From Liolophura sinensis (lineage: Eukaryota > Mollusca > Polyplacophora > Chitonida > Chitonidae), in the NCBI RefSeq assembly GCF_032854445.1, contig NC_088302.1:43006645-43070644 (forward strand): a stretch of 64,000 bases of DNA. Reading direction: 5' to 3'. The notes beneath the pieces were generated by a model. It did not search any database, was not told where the DNA came from, and was given only the letters and a program-made list of their open reading frames with translations. Made by a program: the position numbers and the translations under genes. Each line of letters starts with the position of its first letter. Position 1 is the stretch's first letter. Of this stretch, positions 47,501-55,979 are shown piece after piece.

Positions 47501-48236
47501 ATTCTGTGGTTGGCGCACTGGCCACTGTGCGGTTCTGAACCATAAACTACCTTGCAGCAGCCGCGTGGTACTTTACTGTTTCCGCGCGATAACGTTCGGC
47601 TGTTGGGAGGTACAAGACGGCCCAGATCCGTGTAGTACTATGCGGCGACCGTCCTGCTCAGGACCATGCGGTTTCTGTACAGTACCGTGTTGTAAAAGTC
47701 TTGCTATGTAGAGGAAAGAAAAACAACTGGATTTTGTTTGTATGTATGGCGAAAGAAAAATTGCAATCAACCCGAGGATCAGATGGAAAAGAAATGCATT
47801 ACTACTGCTACTGCATGAACAAGACTGTATGTAAATATTTTTTGAGGTGCTGTTATCTCTAAAAGGGGAGATTGATGGTTTTTGCGCGCGTGCATTGGAA
47901 TTTATTTTCTTATGCCTTCATTCAATTGGATGTTCTAGCACCGGTCATTGTGTATAAGCACACCATACAGTGTATTGGTCGTATACTGAACTTGCATGAC
48001 CGTCAATGCTCGCAAACAATGCAACCCTCCTAGTCGTACGTCTAATGACTTTTACATTCGCATTTAGTGTCTTCACATTTAAAGTGGTTAAGCGACCTAA
48101 AACTAGCACGTTTGCCGCGTGCACTATAGCAAAGACACAAGTCTACTTACTGTGTGTTTGGGATAGGCGGTTCAATCAGCAATACATTTTGACCGTTAAC
48201 AACGGTTACCAATAAAGCAGCTAGCAAATACCTCAT
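18192..48236 (-). CDS. TEP: Secreted thioester-containing protein (C3/A2M/CD109 superfamily), 36 coding exons
   Basis: I assembled 36 coding exons by GT-AG borders and matching phases (coordinates in the five segment entries below). The sum is 4,395 nt, or 1,464 residues plus stop, typical for TEPs. Order: signal peptide (about 1-15), macroglobulin domains with the diagnostic [10 protein letters not shown] near 150, a variable bait-like segment (about 673-743), [20 protein letters not shown] (MG7/CUB region), a thioester domain with GCGEQNM at 963-969, a candidate catalytic His1079, MG8, and a cysteine-rich tail. In this family the Cys-Gln thioester is exposed by proteolysis and bonds to microbial surfaces. 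The His, 115 residues after the thioester Cys as in C3, predicts ester formation with hydroxyls. There is no anaphylatoxin, C345C domain, hydrophobic tail or GPI signal, so I favour a secreted TEP over C3 or GPI-anchored CD109. Calling programs may still label it CD109-like. Confidence 0.95.
18420..19465. repeat. 48-bp minisatellite filling the last TEP intron
   Basis: Units carry 'ggctacatgctacattcatt' followed by 'cattcttcatccttcacaca' and 'aaaccaca'. The period is 48 bp in the best part (19,080-19,440); the left part is degenerate. Because 48 is a multiple of three, all plus frames stay open and give artificial 126-233-codon open frames. The array ends about 10 bp from the donor of exon E35 at 19,473. 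Confidence 0.9.
19640..19930 (+). mobile_element. V-SINE-like element (family 2, variant), in TEP intron
   Basis: Ends with 'gtcatatgactgaaaaattg' followed by 'ttgagtacggcgttgaacccc' and a (cact)-type tail. The internal part ('ggcttccaccacctataaa'-like, 'gctggaaatcc', 'gacaaggaggcacc') matches the other family-2 copies in its 3' half only. Confidence 0.75.
21371..21644 (-). mobile_element. SINE family 1, full-length copy with target-site duplication
   Basis: A complete element: (ttta)n tail at 21,371, core, and tRNA-like head ending 'gagccacggaggccc' at 21,640. Flanks show the direct repeat gatgtaata at 21,362-21,370 and 21,645-21,653. On the minus strand the head reads 'cctccgtggctcagttggtt', and a B-box-like 'gagttcaagtcc' follows. 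It lies in the TEP intron between E31 and E32. Confidence 0.9.
22920..23115. repeat. Minisatellite in TEP intron, about four ~60-bp units
   Basis: Repeats of 'aatctctgagacatcgccag' followed by 'aacata.gagtgtg' with variants, in the intron between E28 and E29. It ends in a short (gt)n run. Confidence 0.8.
24171..29274 (-). CDS. TEP: TEP segment 4: MG7, CUB and thioester domain with active site (coding exons E20-E27)
   Basis: Exons: E20 29,161-29,274; E21 28,230-28,331; E22 27,567-27,695; E23 27,063-27,201; E24 26,559-26,735; E25 26,206-26,287; E26 25,108-25,270; E27 24,171-24,239 (residues 783-1,107). E24 carries GCGEQNM (26,679-26,659 on minus), intact in every key residue. E26 begins at [10 protein letters not shown] and ends in GILHSKRLQ; His1079 aligns with the catalytic His of C3 and CD109 rather than the Asn of A2M. 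E27 has [15 protein letters not shown]. The intron between E20 and E21 holds a 270-bp tandem duplication. Confidence 0.93.
24650..24805. repeat. 40-bp tandem repeat in TEP intron, four units
   Basis: Units are 'actaaaatttcattggtcag' followed by 'ggtttagtaagagcaaaaa'. It lies in the intron between E26 and E27. No coding meaning. Confidence 0.9.
25605..25668 (-). mobile_element. SINE family 1, short 3' fragment
   Basis: Only the tail remains: 'ttattggtgttacgcc', 'agaatatttcacatatacga' and 'cagcagg'. In the TEP intron between E25 and E26. Confidence 0.6.
28441..28985. repeat. Near-perfect tandem duplication, two ~270-bp units, in TEP intron
   Basis: Unit 1 is 28,441-28,710 and unit 2 is 28,711-28,985. 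They differ by few substitutions and in the length of a poly-C run. Each contains on the plus strand an acceptor-like 'tttctcattag' followed by an open frame of about 43 codons with four cysteines ([17 protein letters not shown], then NVCRLAC and stop), preceded by a hydrophobic stretch. I do not recognise the product. The similarity between the units implies a recent duplication. Confidence 0.9.
29678..32556 (-). CDS. TEP: TEP segment 3: MG6 and bait-like variable region (coding exons E15-E19)
   Basis: Exons: E15 32,407-32,556; E16 32,066-32,137; E17 30,994-31,066; E18 30,160-30,298; E19 29,678-29,795 (residues 599-782). E15 contains [18 protein letters not shown], the typical DKSVLLL site before the variable region. 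E16-E18 (residues 649-743) are poor in family motifs and rich in Ser, Gly, Pro and basic residues (SPRAR at the E17/E18 junction, then SAKKGG and SPGSGGS). This is a plausible protease-sensitive bait region like that of other invertebrate TEPs. E18 ends with [11 protein letters not shown] and E19 has [18 protein letters not shown], both canonical TEP blocks. No alternative exon for this region was obvious in the introns. Confidence 0.88.
31080..31185 (-). mobile_element. SINE family 1, degenerate 3' fragment
   Basis: 'tttatttaatcgatgtttaa', 'gtaatactcaagcatttttc', 'acttatatcatagccgtcag' and 'attgtgggtag' match the family-1 tail and core loosely. It lies just upstream of exon E17 in transcript order. 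Confidence 0.55.
32999..39249 (-). CDS. TEP: TEP segment 2: middle macroglobulin domains (coding exons E8-E14)
   Basis: Exons: E8 39,165-39,249; E9 38,054-38,168; E10 35,499-35,723; E11 34,758-35,045; E12 34,371-34,469; E13 34,047-34,109; E14 32,999-33,193 (residues 242-598). Family signatures are [13 protein letters not shown] across E7/E8 (MG3 start), [15 protein letters not shown] in E9, [17 protein letters not shown] in E10 (MG4 start) and [16 protein letters not shown] in E12. E11 (288 nt) is the largest exon. The 2.3-kb intron between E10 and E9 contains a SINE and a THAP-domain relic. Confidence 0.9.
33465..33805 (+). mobile_element. V-SINE-like element (family 2) with tRNA-like head
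   Basis: The head 'ggcctcgatagctcagtcag' then 'tagagcg' is tRNA-like (A box), followed by 'cccggtagatccagggtcaa'. The 3' end is 'catatgactgaaaaattgtt' and a (cact)n tail. Imperfect direct repeats ggtt(c/t)gacc flank it at 33,461 and about 33,806. It lies in the TEP intron between E13 and E14. Confidence 0.85.
35740..35880. repeat. Dispersed repeat family R3, partial copy
   Basis: 'acattttgtgatgcagtg', 'ggcatttacatgaaaaggta', 'aactgcggtaaattgaacag', 'agaccggatttcaccggtaa' and 'cgtctgac' match the R3 family in order. Confidence 0.5.
36122..36449 (+). mobile_element. V-SINE-like element (family 2) with 11-bp target duplication
   Basis: The body runs from 'cgggaccggtagatccagga' to the (cact)n tail and is 5'-truncated inside the tRNA-like head. 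Perfect direct repeats tctgagcaacg flank it at 36,111-36,121 and 36,450-36,460. It lies in the TEP intron between E9 and E10. Confidence 0.92.
37035..37215 (-). pseudogene. THAP zinc-finger domain relic in TEP intron
   Basis: On the minus strand one frame reads [19 protein letters not shown], the start of a THAP domain (C-x-C pair, KNR, GVxF). After a frameshift near 37,170, another frame reads [18 protein letters not shown] then KNSHTCSR, the second half (Trp, PTKNS, C-x2-H). The final His position is a stop codon. THAP domains occur in P-element-type transposases and in host genes. No transposase body is visible nearby. Confidence 0.65.
38745..39035. repeat. ~65-bp tandem repeat in TEP intron, about five units
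   Basis: Units carry 'cagagcctggagaaaaacac', 'atcgatccaacaacaggttc' and 'atgctgacagattgaggaa'. It lies in the intron between E8 and E9, and the last units are degenerate. Confidence 0.85.
39810..48236 (-). CDS. TEP: TEP segment 1: signal peptide and first macroglobulin domains (coding exons E1-E7)
   Basis: Exons: E1 48,151-48,236; E2 44,817-45,013; E3 44,487-44,512; E4 43,153-43,321; E5 41,204-41,274; E6 40,659-40,784; E7 39,810-39,858 (residues 1-241). The start is ATG at 48,236 in [15 protein letters not shown], a clear signal peptide. E2 holds the MG1 strand pair and two NxS sites. E3 is a 26-nt micro-exon (GKPEILSIQ). E4 encodes the end of MG1 and the start of MG2, with [11 protein letters not shown]5 and E6 continue MG2 ([37 protein letters not shown]). 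The first intron (45,014-48,150) is the longest here and is filled with SINEs. All borders are GT-AG with matching phases. Confidence 0.9.
41960..42430. repeat. Dispersed repeat family R3, copy
   Basis: 'gagagtaattgtagaccagt', 'gaagtctaataaattgcatc' and 'gcacatgcccacacgtaacc' (near 42,390) follow the R3 order. It lies in the TEP intron between E4 and E5. Confidence 0.5.
42595..43152 (-). repeat. Minisatellite derived from the 3' end of TEP exon E4 (eight partial exon copies)
   Basis: Directly downstream of exon E4 (transcript order) lie eight imperfect copies of the last ~58 nt of that exon plus the first ~12 nt of the intron. Each encodes a version of [14 protein letters not shown] and ends in a donor-like 'gatacag|gttagtgc' or variant. 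Units are mostly 55-75 bp; one is about 100 bp. None of the copies includes the exon's 5' part or an acceptor. Confidence 0.9.
43322..43645 (-). repeat. 84-bp minisatellite derived from the 5' border of TEP exon E4 (three extra copies)
   Basis: Directly upstream of exon E4 (transcript order) are three extra copies of an 84-bp unit made of intron end, acceptor ('ctttgttccag|GT' or variant) and the first exon codons ([10 protein letters not shown] and variants). The best copies differ by a few bases. As 84 is a multiple of three, a frame of about 175 codons stays open through the array, which is an artefact unless the upstream acceptors are used. Confidence 0.9.
43994..44261 (-). mobile_element. 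SINE family 1, full-length copy with target-site duplication
   Basis: Complete from the 'aaatttatttatttgattgg' tail to the tRNA-like head ('cacggaggcccc'). Direct repeats attaata(t/c)tgat lie at 43,982-43,993 and 44,262-44,273. It lies in the TEP intron between E3 and E4. Confidence 0.9.
44594..44750. repeat. ~40-bp tandem repeat in TEP intron, four units
   Basis: Units are 'acgacaatcactgtacacgg' followed by 'cattatacgattgatatat'. It lies between exons E2 and E3. Very regular; no coding meaning. Confidence 0.9.
46057..46640 (-). mobile_element. SINE family 1 copy split by a nested family-2 SINE
   Basis: The 3' half (46,057-46,182) and the head half (46,552-46,640) of a family-1 SINE are separated by the family-2 element described next. 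The join falls at 'acgtgcgaag', a conserved place in the family-1 core ('cccacgtacggccggagagg' in other copies). The whole nest is in the first TEP intron. Confidence 0.9.
46183..46551 (-). mobile_element. Nested V-SINE-like element (family 2), near full length
   Basis: Read on minus: the head 'ccggcccggatagcacagtt' then 'ggtagagcg' is tRNA-like, followed by the body and the 3' end 'catatgactgaaaaattgtt' with an (actc)n tail. The 10-bp direct repeat acgtgcgaag at 46,173-46,182 and 46,552-46,561 marks the target duplication. Confidence 0.92.
46640..48150. other. Remaining part of first TEP intron
   Basis: No exon is supported here. A locally G+C-rich block at about 47,430-47,700 has short related motifs ('gcgcggtgctgtcc', 'gcgcactggccactgtgcgg') and an open frame of 93 codons on plus, but nothing I can identify. 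Confidence 0.4.
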
Positions 48237-48359
48237 CTTGTCTGGAAAGATAAAATCGCAAATACAACATATCAGGGAAATTATACTGACACATTCAGGT
48301 AGTAAGACAAAAGATACAATGACGTCATTTTGATGTAATAATATCGTTGTTTCGAGATA

Positions 48360-48560
48360 TTTATTTTATTCATTTATTTGATTGGTGTTTTGCGCGGTAC
48401 TGAGGAATAATTCACTTTTCACTTTTTCATTTTACGACGATGGCCAGCATTATGGTGGAAGGAAACCGAGCAAAGCCCGGGGAAAACCCACGACCATCCG
48501 CAGGTTGCTGCAGACCTTCCCACGTACGGCCGGAGATGAAGCCAGCGTGAGCTGGACTTG
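48360..48560 (-). mobile_element. SINE family 1, 5'-truncated copy between TEP promoter exon and coding start
   Basis: 'tttatttgattggtgttttg', 'acgatggccagcattatggt' and 'acgtacggccggagatgaag' mark it. It sits in the 5'UTR intron of the TEP gene; the tRNA-like head is missing. Confidence 0.85.
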
Positions 48561-48759
48561 TTGGAGATATATAAAGAGAAGTTAAATATAGCATAGGTTA
48601 AAACATAAACGAGAAAGAAACAGGCATTTAACATTACTAAACCTGTGATAATATAGAAAATAAGCGGAATTCATCATGAAGCGAGAACGTCAAACAAATT
48701 ATTTTACATAGACTAGAGTACAGGAAGAAAAACAAAGAAGCCCAGTGAAGAGCACTTAC

Positions 48760-48774
48760 CTATTAAAAGTGATC
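48760..48774 (-). other. TEP: Predicted 5'UTR exon of the TEP gene
   Basis: A short leader ending 'cagatcacttttaatag' is followed by a strong donor gtaagt at 48,759. The matching acceptor is 'tttatctttccag' just before 'acaag' and the ATG at 48,236. The 5' end is set only by distance from the TATA box, so the exon may be somewhat longer. Confidence 0.6.
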
Positions 48775-48796
48775 TGTAGAGTGTATTACGAAGCTG

Positions 48797-48813
48797 TTTA
48801 TATAGGGCACGTG
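48797..48813 (-). promoter_or_regulatory. TEP core promoter: TATA box and adjacent E-box
   Basis: TATATAAA on the minus strand (48,797-48,804) lies about 30 bp upstream of the predicted start. CACGTG is directly upstream (48,808-48,813), and an inverted CCAAT box is at 48,894-48,898. I looked for but did not see a convincing NF-kB-type site close by. Confidence 0.6.
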
Positions 48814-48919
48814 TGGAGGATGTTTGTGAAGGTTCAGGAGTTAACGGTGTGACGAAACCAGGCCATCTTCGCACATAACCGGTCGTATCTCCACCAATCA
48901 CAAATCACCGCACGGTTCA

Positions 48920-51100
48920 AACAACGGTATATTTTTAAGAATGTTAATTAACTCAATAAACTCGTTATATATTTGCATATATCGGTACAAAAAGCCTGTG
49001 GCTGTTTTGTGTTCAAAATAAAGATTTATAAATACGGATATCCGTTGACATGGTAAAGTTACCTCCGACGAGCATCTTTACTAATAAACGTTGAACCTAA
49101 CCCTTGCGGCACTACGGAGTTGATAGCCCTACTGATTGTGTTCGTACCGCACTACTTTGTACAGCAAATCATTGTGCAAATATTCACAAACTGAGTTACA
49201 GCGAATTAGCCTTTCGAGGACAATCACGCTGTATCGAAATAAATTAAGATCGCTTTGTTAAGTTTGTTTATGAACCTCACCGTTCAAATCATTCACTAGC
49301 ATAGATCGTTAAACAACAGAAATATTAGTTGGTTTATTCCAGAGTTTTGGGGCCGGAAGTCTCCCGTGATTTCAGCTTTTGGGGATGAAATCAGAAGGCG
49401 TTCTAAACTGCAGCCGGAACACTGAACTTAAAGATTCTATTATACTAACAGGATATAATGTTGAATATGACATAATATTATACTATACTAAGGGAATACA
49501 TTCTAGCATCACTAACACGTTTTTGAATGTTAACTGTATAGGCGCACTGAACAGCCCTTACGACGATCGACACGTTACACACACACTTGTGGTGAACGTC
49601 TAATGATACAGTAATGCTATTAAAGTCCTGTTATTATAATAAAAATTGAACCGTTATGTATGCACACTACATTATGAAACGTGGCAGAGCAAACAATGTT
49701 TGAAAAATAAATAAATATATATTAATGATATAATATATTTCTCGCAGTATTACTAAGTCGAGAGTTGTTTCATATTATTGCCTTATATTTCGATTAATTT
49801 CGTCAGTTACTTCATTCTGCAGACATATCTATTCAAGGTTACTTCGGTGTTCCGACATTGTTATCTGATAGCTGGTAGGCCTATCTTCATCCGCGTCAGG
49901 TTCAAATTCTGTATTTATGGGTAGCGTCTATATTTACCACTGGTTAGCCCTAGGTATTATTGTTTGGTTCAGGTGCAACTGTAAACCATCTGTACTTCAG
50001 ATTGGTAAGACAGTGCGCAATTTATAATGTTCGACAATGTCACCATAACCTTGCCCTTTATTTCCATCATCCATCTCTCCTCCATTAGTTGACGGGATGT
50101 GGTAGACATATTGCCGAAGTAGCGTTATCAAGGTCATGACTGTTCCTTGCTTCCTTCATTTACATTCCTGCATGGCGAATTGCTTTCTGGTGGGCAATGT
50201 TTTCTTCTGTCTTATATGTGTTTATCAAGCTTCATCTTGCATAATAAGAGGGTGTACTTATATTATGCATGATGACCTAATTTTCTGATGTTTAGTAAGT
50301 GCACCTAAATTGTCCACGTTATTTAGAGACGCATTAGAGTATTACAGGTCAGAAGACTCGTACTTGCACATAGCCTTTTTTACTGAGGAGCTCCCACGCC
50401 ATGTCACGCAACATCAACGCATTGTCGTCAGTACACACATTCACTACCAAATACATTGAATAGCCCCTTTGTTTTATTAACGTCAATTTCATCGTCATCG
50501 TTGAGTTTTTCATGTTGTCTGGTTTGTTTTTGTTGTTTAATACTTAATTAAACAATACGAGTTAATTAGAGCGAAGTACAGAATTATATACTTGATAATC
50601 TGGTCACGTGATTAAACGGTTCCGCTCATTCAGGTCGCTGTGCCTTTACCTCGCCTTACCTATCTTATCGTTCTGAATTCTAGAGCCATTAGCAAATGCA
50701 CTTGAACGTGAACTATAATGCTACATCCGTAAACAGCTGTGAAACACAAAGCCTTATACACGCTCACACAGCTGGCTGTGAACTACCCCTGAAAATGAAG
50801 CGGTACAAAGTCCCCACGTCAGACACAGGAACGAAGCATGTGAATACCCCAATGTATAAAACAACTCCAATAATATCACGCATGTGCAGTGAACTCACAA
50901 GAAACAACAGTGATATTCGGCCCTGTGACCTTGATCTGTCGTTAAATACTGGTAGTAATACTACACTCCTCTCATTTATAGAGAACTATGCATAATCAGG
51001 TGAAGTGACCGACCCTTTATGTGTATGAAATTTTATAATATACTGCCGCGTCAAAGCTATATCACAGGAACCAGGTTTATCGCGCGTGAAGTGCGTGTAC
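48920..51100. other. Intergenic A+T-rich stretch, no supported gene
   Basis: The longest frame (50,696-50,995, plus, 99 codons) has no signal peptide, domain or splice context that I recognise. It is rich in Thr, Ser and Asn. I leave it uncalled. Confidence 0.35.
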
Positions 51101-51151
51101 CCTATTTCTTCTAAACTTTGGGACACCTGGTCTACTCATTTTAGACAATAC

Positions 51152-51152
<1 letters not shown>

Positions 51153-51229
<77 letters not shown>
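51153..51229. repeat. (GT)n microsatellite
   Basis: An uninterrupted run of about 38 GT dinucleotides. The Cys-Val open frame that reads through it is an artefact. Confidence 0.97.
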
Positions 51230-51534
51230 TTCTAGCAGGAATATTGAGTTTCTTTTTTCTCACATGGTTTTATCATCTAATGAACAACATACTCATATCT
51301 TTACTGTTCCAAATGGTTGTTTAAGAAATGTAATATTCTACTTTCAATACTGCTAATGTCTGTCCCATATTTTAGAAGAATTAGGTTAGTTGTGTCTTTC
51401 TGCCTATTTTTAAATTCTGCTTGAGACCTATACCACTAACTTGATTTACGAGAAAAGTTAATTTACGGTGTTTTCTAAAATTACGCTTTCCCCCATAACG
51501 CTTATTGTGCCTATAAAATAACCTCATTGCGGAT

Positions 51535-51770
51535 TAATGCAAAGAGCGCAAAGTATCACACAGAGTGTGCAGCTCTTTTGACGATACCGTAATGAAGTAG
51601 CGCACAGAGTGTGCAGCTCTTTTGACGGTACCGTAATGAAGTAGCGCACAGAGTATGCAGCTCTTTAGACCATACCGTAATGAAGTAGCGCACAGTGTGC
51701 AGCTCTTTAGACCATACCGTAATAAAGTAGCACACACAGTATGCAGCTCAGTATGCAGACCATACCGTAA
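51535..51770. repeat. ~52-bp tandem repeat, about five units
   Basis: Units are 'gcgcacagagtgtgcagctc' followed by 'ttttgacggtaccgtaatga' and 'agta', each with the short palindrome-like 'gcacagagtgtgc'. A minus-strand frame of 88 codons follows the repeat and is not considered a gene. Confidence 0.85.
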
Positions 51771-51799
51771 TTTCAATTCTGAGTGCTGTAAGCGAAACA

Positions 51800-52780
51800 A
51801 ATAGCAAAAATTGACTGGATTTTACTAGAGACAGAGATTTATTAATTTCCGTAATGAGTATTGTTTTCTTGCACATGGAGTACAACTCTTTAGACGACGC
51901 CATTTTAAATTATTATTGTTATTTCAAAGAAAACGCATACCCGTAAAGCCATGAGTAATATGAGTGGGTTTTCAGGAACAGAATTTGAAAATCTGAATAC
52001 TTTTCATGGTTAAGTAATGAACCAGATTATGTACAACTGAAGCTGTCATTCTTACATCCCTTTGACCAGAATTTACGAAGATTTGATTGGCTGATATCAG
52101 CAGGTATACAACTTACAGAGAGAAAACATGACCTTCAACATGTGCAATCGATATGGATATCCTGCATATCTAATTAGCTCAAAAAATGGCAGAGAGATTG
52201 TAATAAAAAACAGTAGCGTCTGGTACAGCCTGTCTGTTTATCCATGTGACAAAGCAAAGTAACAGTGCGTCGTGATGCCAGTTATCCGACAGAAGTAGCC
52301 TACGGGTATGACAGCTAAGTGCATGTAATTAACGCCAAAAGATTAGTGTAAACCTGTGTCACATGAGGACGACATAAAATGCACGTCCGCCAATGTGTAC
52401 TCGGGGGTAAACTGACAGGAAAAAGAATGAATTTGTTTGCCTTTTGTCCTTTTCATTAGTGGCTTGGCAATGGAACGTCTTTTTACACCAGGATCTCCGG
52501 ACCACATCCAAGTTCAGGTTTTGTTTCTTTGTATGTACATTTTTTCATTTGCCTTCAGCTGAACTTTTCTTCCACTGTTGTTTCGGTTATATAATAATGG
52601 CTTCTTGTTACAGATCGGGCTTGAATGTAGTGATTTACATTGTTTTGATGATTTATCTGCAAACTGATTTAGTTTTGAGTTTACTAAAAGGAACTCGAAA
52701 CACGAGCACGATAAAACAGTTACAGGAATGAAACGTGAAACGTGTGCTTGAGAATGTCTAGCATCATAACGTATTTAAAC
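51800..52780. other. Gene-free stretch
   Basis: No supported gene. A 95-codon frame at 52,444-52,731 is hydrophobic in places but has no recognisable family. Confidence 0.35.
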
Positions 52781-53080
52781 GATTTGGAATCTCGGGACGG
52801 ATCATACCAAAGACTTGGTACTTGGTGCTGCCTCGCTTGGCGCTCACCACTGAGAGGTTGGAGATAGTAAACAGGGCTGGTTGACCTGTTGTCAGTATAA
52901 TGTGAGAGGGTGGATGTCATGTCTAATGTCTTCAACATGATACTTCAGTGGAGGTAGCAACTTTGGCGTTATTGAAATCGCTCTGTCACTGGAAGACGCA
53001 GTAAATATACAAAACACTGAATGTCCTCCTTGTCGTCATATAATTGAAAAATTGTAAACTAGGACGTAAAACCCCAACCC
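52780..53080 (+). mobile_element. V-SINE-like element (family 2), degenerate
   Basis: 'gcctcgcttggcgctcacca', 'gctggttgacctgttgtcag', 'atgtctaatgtcttcaacat' and 'gtcatataattgaaaaattg' followed by 'ggacgtaaaacccc' show a diverged family-2 copy of the longer variant. Confidence 0.7.
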
Positions 53081-53229
53081 GTGCAATTATTTGAAATCAT
53101 TGAATGCCATATTACTGTTAAAAATAACGCTTTACAGTCTGATGCCCAGTACACGCAGATAATGACAAAAAATCCAACGAAGTTTCTACGAAGGGGCTAT
53201 ATGAATAACAGCTTCTGATTTACTTCTTT

Positions 53230-53390
53230 GATTTATTTATTTGAATGGTGTTTTACGCCGTACCTCAAGAATATTTCACTTACACGACGGTGGCCACATT
53301 ATGGTGGGAGGAAACCGGACAGAGCTTGGGGGAAACCCGCAGGATGCTGACAGACCTTCCCACGTACGGCCGGAGAGGAAGCTATTTCTT
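53230..53390 (-). mobile_element. SINE family 1, 5'-truncated copy
   Basis: 'tttatttgaatggtgtttta', 'gtgggaggaaaccggacaga' and 'cccacgtacggccggagagg' mark it. Confidence 0.85.
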
Positions 53391-53869
53391 TACAGTATAC
53401 TAGTACAATCTATCAACGTAGTCCAGGGTATCAGGTATGTTATTATTCATGCAAAAGCTTAACTTTTAGTGCAATGTAGTACATGTAGAGACAAGAAAGA
53501 TATGCTAAACATCTAATCTTAACCATACATCTAATCTTGACCAGCGTAAAAATTTAAGCTATACTGAATAGCACATATCGTACAAAATAGTATGTATTAT
53601 ATTTCACAATATTGCTTAAACTTTTCGCTGATTTGATATCTAGCCATTTCATTGTTTTCTATACATTTACTACACTGCATGAACGTGATTGAAGTAAAGA
53701 TTGTCTTTACATCTTAACATGGCTGACAACCATGTTAGATTGTATTTTTAAACGTTGCGAAGAAATAAATCAGAATTTGATTTCCCTTATTTTTCTGTGG
53801 ATGTCGTTTGCCCTAAAATATATTTATGTATGTATGTGTGTATGTTTGTATTTATGTATGTGTGTATTT

Positions 53870-54090
53870 AACTTCGTGCTTAACAATTTTTCTCTCCTAA
53901 TACGACGAGGAGTCATTAGGTGTGTGTACATATATTGTGTCTTTTTGTGGCATGGCGAGTCCATGCCGCCATTTGCGAAGAGCTGCCGCTACTGAAGTAC
54001 CATGCCGAAGACACCAGACATGACACCCCTCCTAATCACATCAGGATCATAGTCTTCGCGATGACTCGACCCGGTGCTCTGAAATGTATG
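53870..54090 (-). mobile_element. V-SINE-like element (family 2, longer variant), degenerate
   Basis: The tail 'cttaacaatttttctctcct' is inverted relative to other copies. The body has 'gccgaagacaccagacatga' then 'caccc', matching the variant at 52,780-53,080. Confidence 0.6.
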
Positions 54091-54519
54091 TAATCAGATA
54101 TCATTATATATTCAGGCAGAATGATAAAATGTTTAATTATCCTTTTCTTGATAATCTTTACAAAGACCTATAAGTTATTCAGTATTACAGTGAAGCTGGT
54201 TTTTTTCGTGTTGTCATTATTGTGAGTTGATGTCATGGTGGCTCGTGACTTACATGTACATAGCTGTAAAGACACATGTCTTTCATTGATTAGGATACAC
54301 GAGTTGTCGGTTGTGGGTTGTGGATGGGAAGTTTATATAGCCTAAAAGTCTAGTCTTAGTTGAAAACCAACTAAGTCTTGCGTATCTGTCAAATTTGGAA
54401 AAGTTCTTCAGTAACTTGCCAAAGATTGGTAGTTCACCTCGGACACTGCAGTTCCCTCCACGCAAAAAACTAACGTTAAGCATTAGTCAAATAAATAAAT
54501 AAATAAATAATTTCGCCAC

Positions 54520-55970
54520 GTCAGAGTGGATCATGACTTTGTCACAGCGAGTTACATACACGGCTTCAGGATGACTCATATCTCTATCACGATGAGTTAC
54601 AGAGGCGACGTCAGTGTGGCTCAGGGCTTTGTCGTGGTGAGTTACATAACTGACGTCAATATGGCTCATGGCTTTGGCGGTTCATGGTGAGCAACACACG
54701 CTACGTCACCGTGACTCGTTTCTTTATCACGCTGGGTTACATACACACGTCATTGTGGCCGATGACTTAGTCACGATGACTTACATGGCTTCAGTATGCA
54801 CCACGACTCTATCGCAGTAAATGTGGTTCGATACTTTATCAGTGTGGCTTATGACGTTACCACGCTGAATTACTACACGACGTCAGTGTGGTTCATGACC
54901 TTATCACGATGAGGTACATACACGATTTCAGTGTGGCTTGTGACTTTATCACGATAAGGTACATACACGATTTCAGTGTGGCTTGTCACTTTACCACGAT
55001 AAGGTACAGACATGATTTCAGTGTGGCTTGTGACTTTACCACGATAAGGTACAAATATGATTTCAGTGTGGCTCGTGACTTTACCACGATAAGGTACATA
55101 CACGATTTTAGTGTGGCTTGTGACTTTATCACGATAAGGTACATACACGATTTCAGTGTGGTTCGTGACTTTATCACGATAAGGGACATACACGATTTTA
55201 GTGTGGCTAGTGACTTTTACCACGATAAGGTACATACACGATTTCAGTGTGGCTTGTCACTTTATCGCCATAAGGTACATACACGATTTCAGTGTGGTTC
55301 GTGACTTTATCACGATGAGGTACAGACATGATTTCAGTGTGGCTTGTGATTTTATCACGATGAGGTACAGACATGATTTCAGTGTGGCTTGTGACTTTAT
55401 CATGATAAGGTACATACACGATTTTAATGTGGCTTGTGACTTTATCACGATAAGGTACATACACGATTTTAGTGTGGCTTGTGACTTTATCACGATAGGG
55501 TACATACACGATTTCAGTGTAGCTAGTGACTTTTACCACGATAAGGTACATACACGATTTCAGTGTAGCTAGTGACTTTTACCACGATAAGGTACATACA
55601 CTATTTCAGTGTGGCTTGTGACTTTTACCACGATAAGGTAATACATGATTCAGTGTGGCTCGTGACTTTACCACGATAAGGTACATACATGATTTCAGTG
55701 TGGCTTGTGACTTTACCACGATAAGGTATATACACGATTTTAGTGTGGCTTGTGACTTTACCACGATAAGGTACATACACGATTTTAGTGTGGCTTGTGA
55801 CTTTATCACGATGAGGTACATACACGATTTCAGTGTAGCTAGTGACTTTTACCACGATAAGGTACATACACGATTTCAGTGTGGCTTGTGACTTTATCAC
55901 GATAAGGTACATACACGATTTCAGTGTGGCTTGTGACTTTATCGCTGCGAGGTACATACTCGATGTGGTT
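54520..55970. repeat. Large 45-bp minisatellite
   Basis: About 24 well-matched 45-bp units ('cagtgtggcttgtgacttta', 'tcacgataaggtacatacac', 'gattt') fill 54,880-55,970, preceded by a degenerate part from 54,520. As 45 is a multiple of three, several frames on both strands stay open for 80-138 codons (for example VPYRDKVTSHTEIVY repeated on minus). The lack of a start context, signal or flanking exon argues against a protein. Confidence 0.95.
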
Positions 55971-55979
55971 AGGAAGAAT

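Noticed and set aside
18192-48236. Complement C3 or A2M identity for the thioester gene
   Set aside because: No anaphylatoxin or C345C domain was found, the protein is shorter than C3, and the catalytic position is His rather than the Asn of A2M. TEP/CD109-type fits better.
50696-50995. 99-codon plus-strand frame as a gene
   Set aside because: No recognisable domain, signal or splice context. A frame of this length can arise by chance, and codon-usage statistics would be needed.
51156-51356. Cys-Val repeat protein
   Set aside because: Translation of a (GT)n microsatellite.
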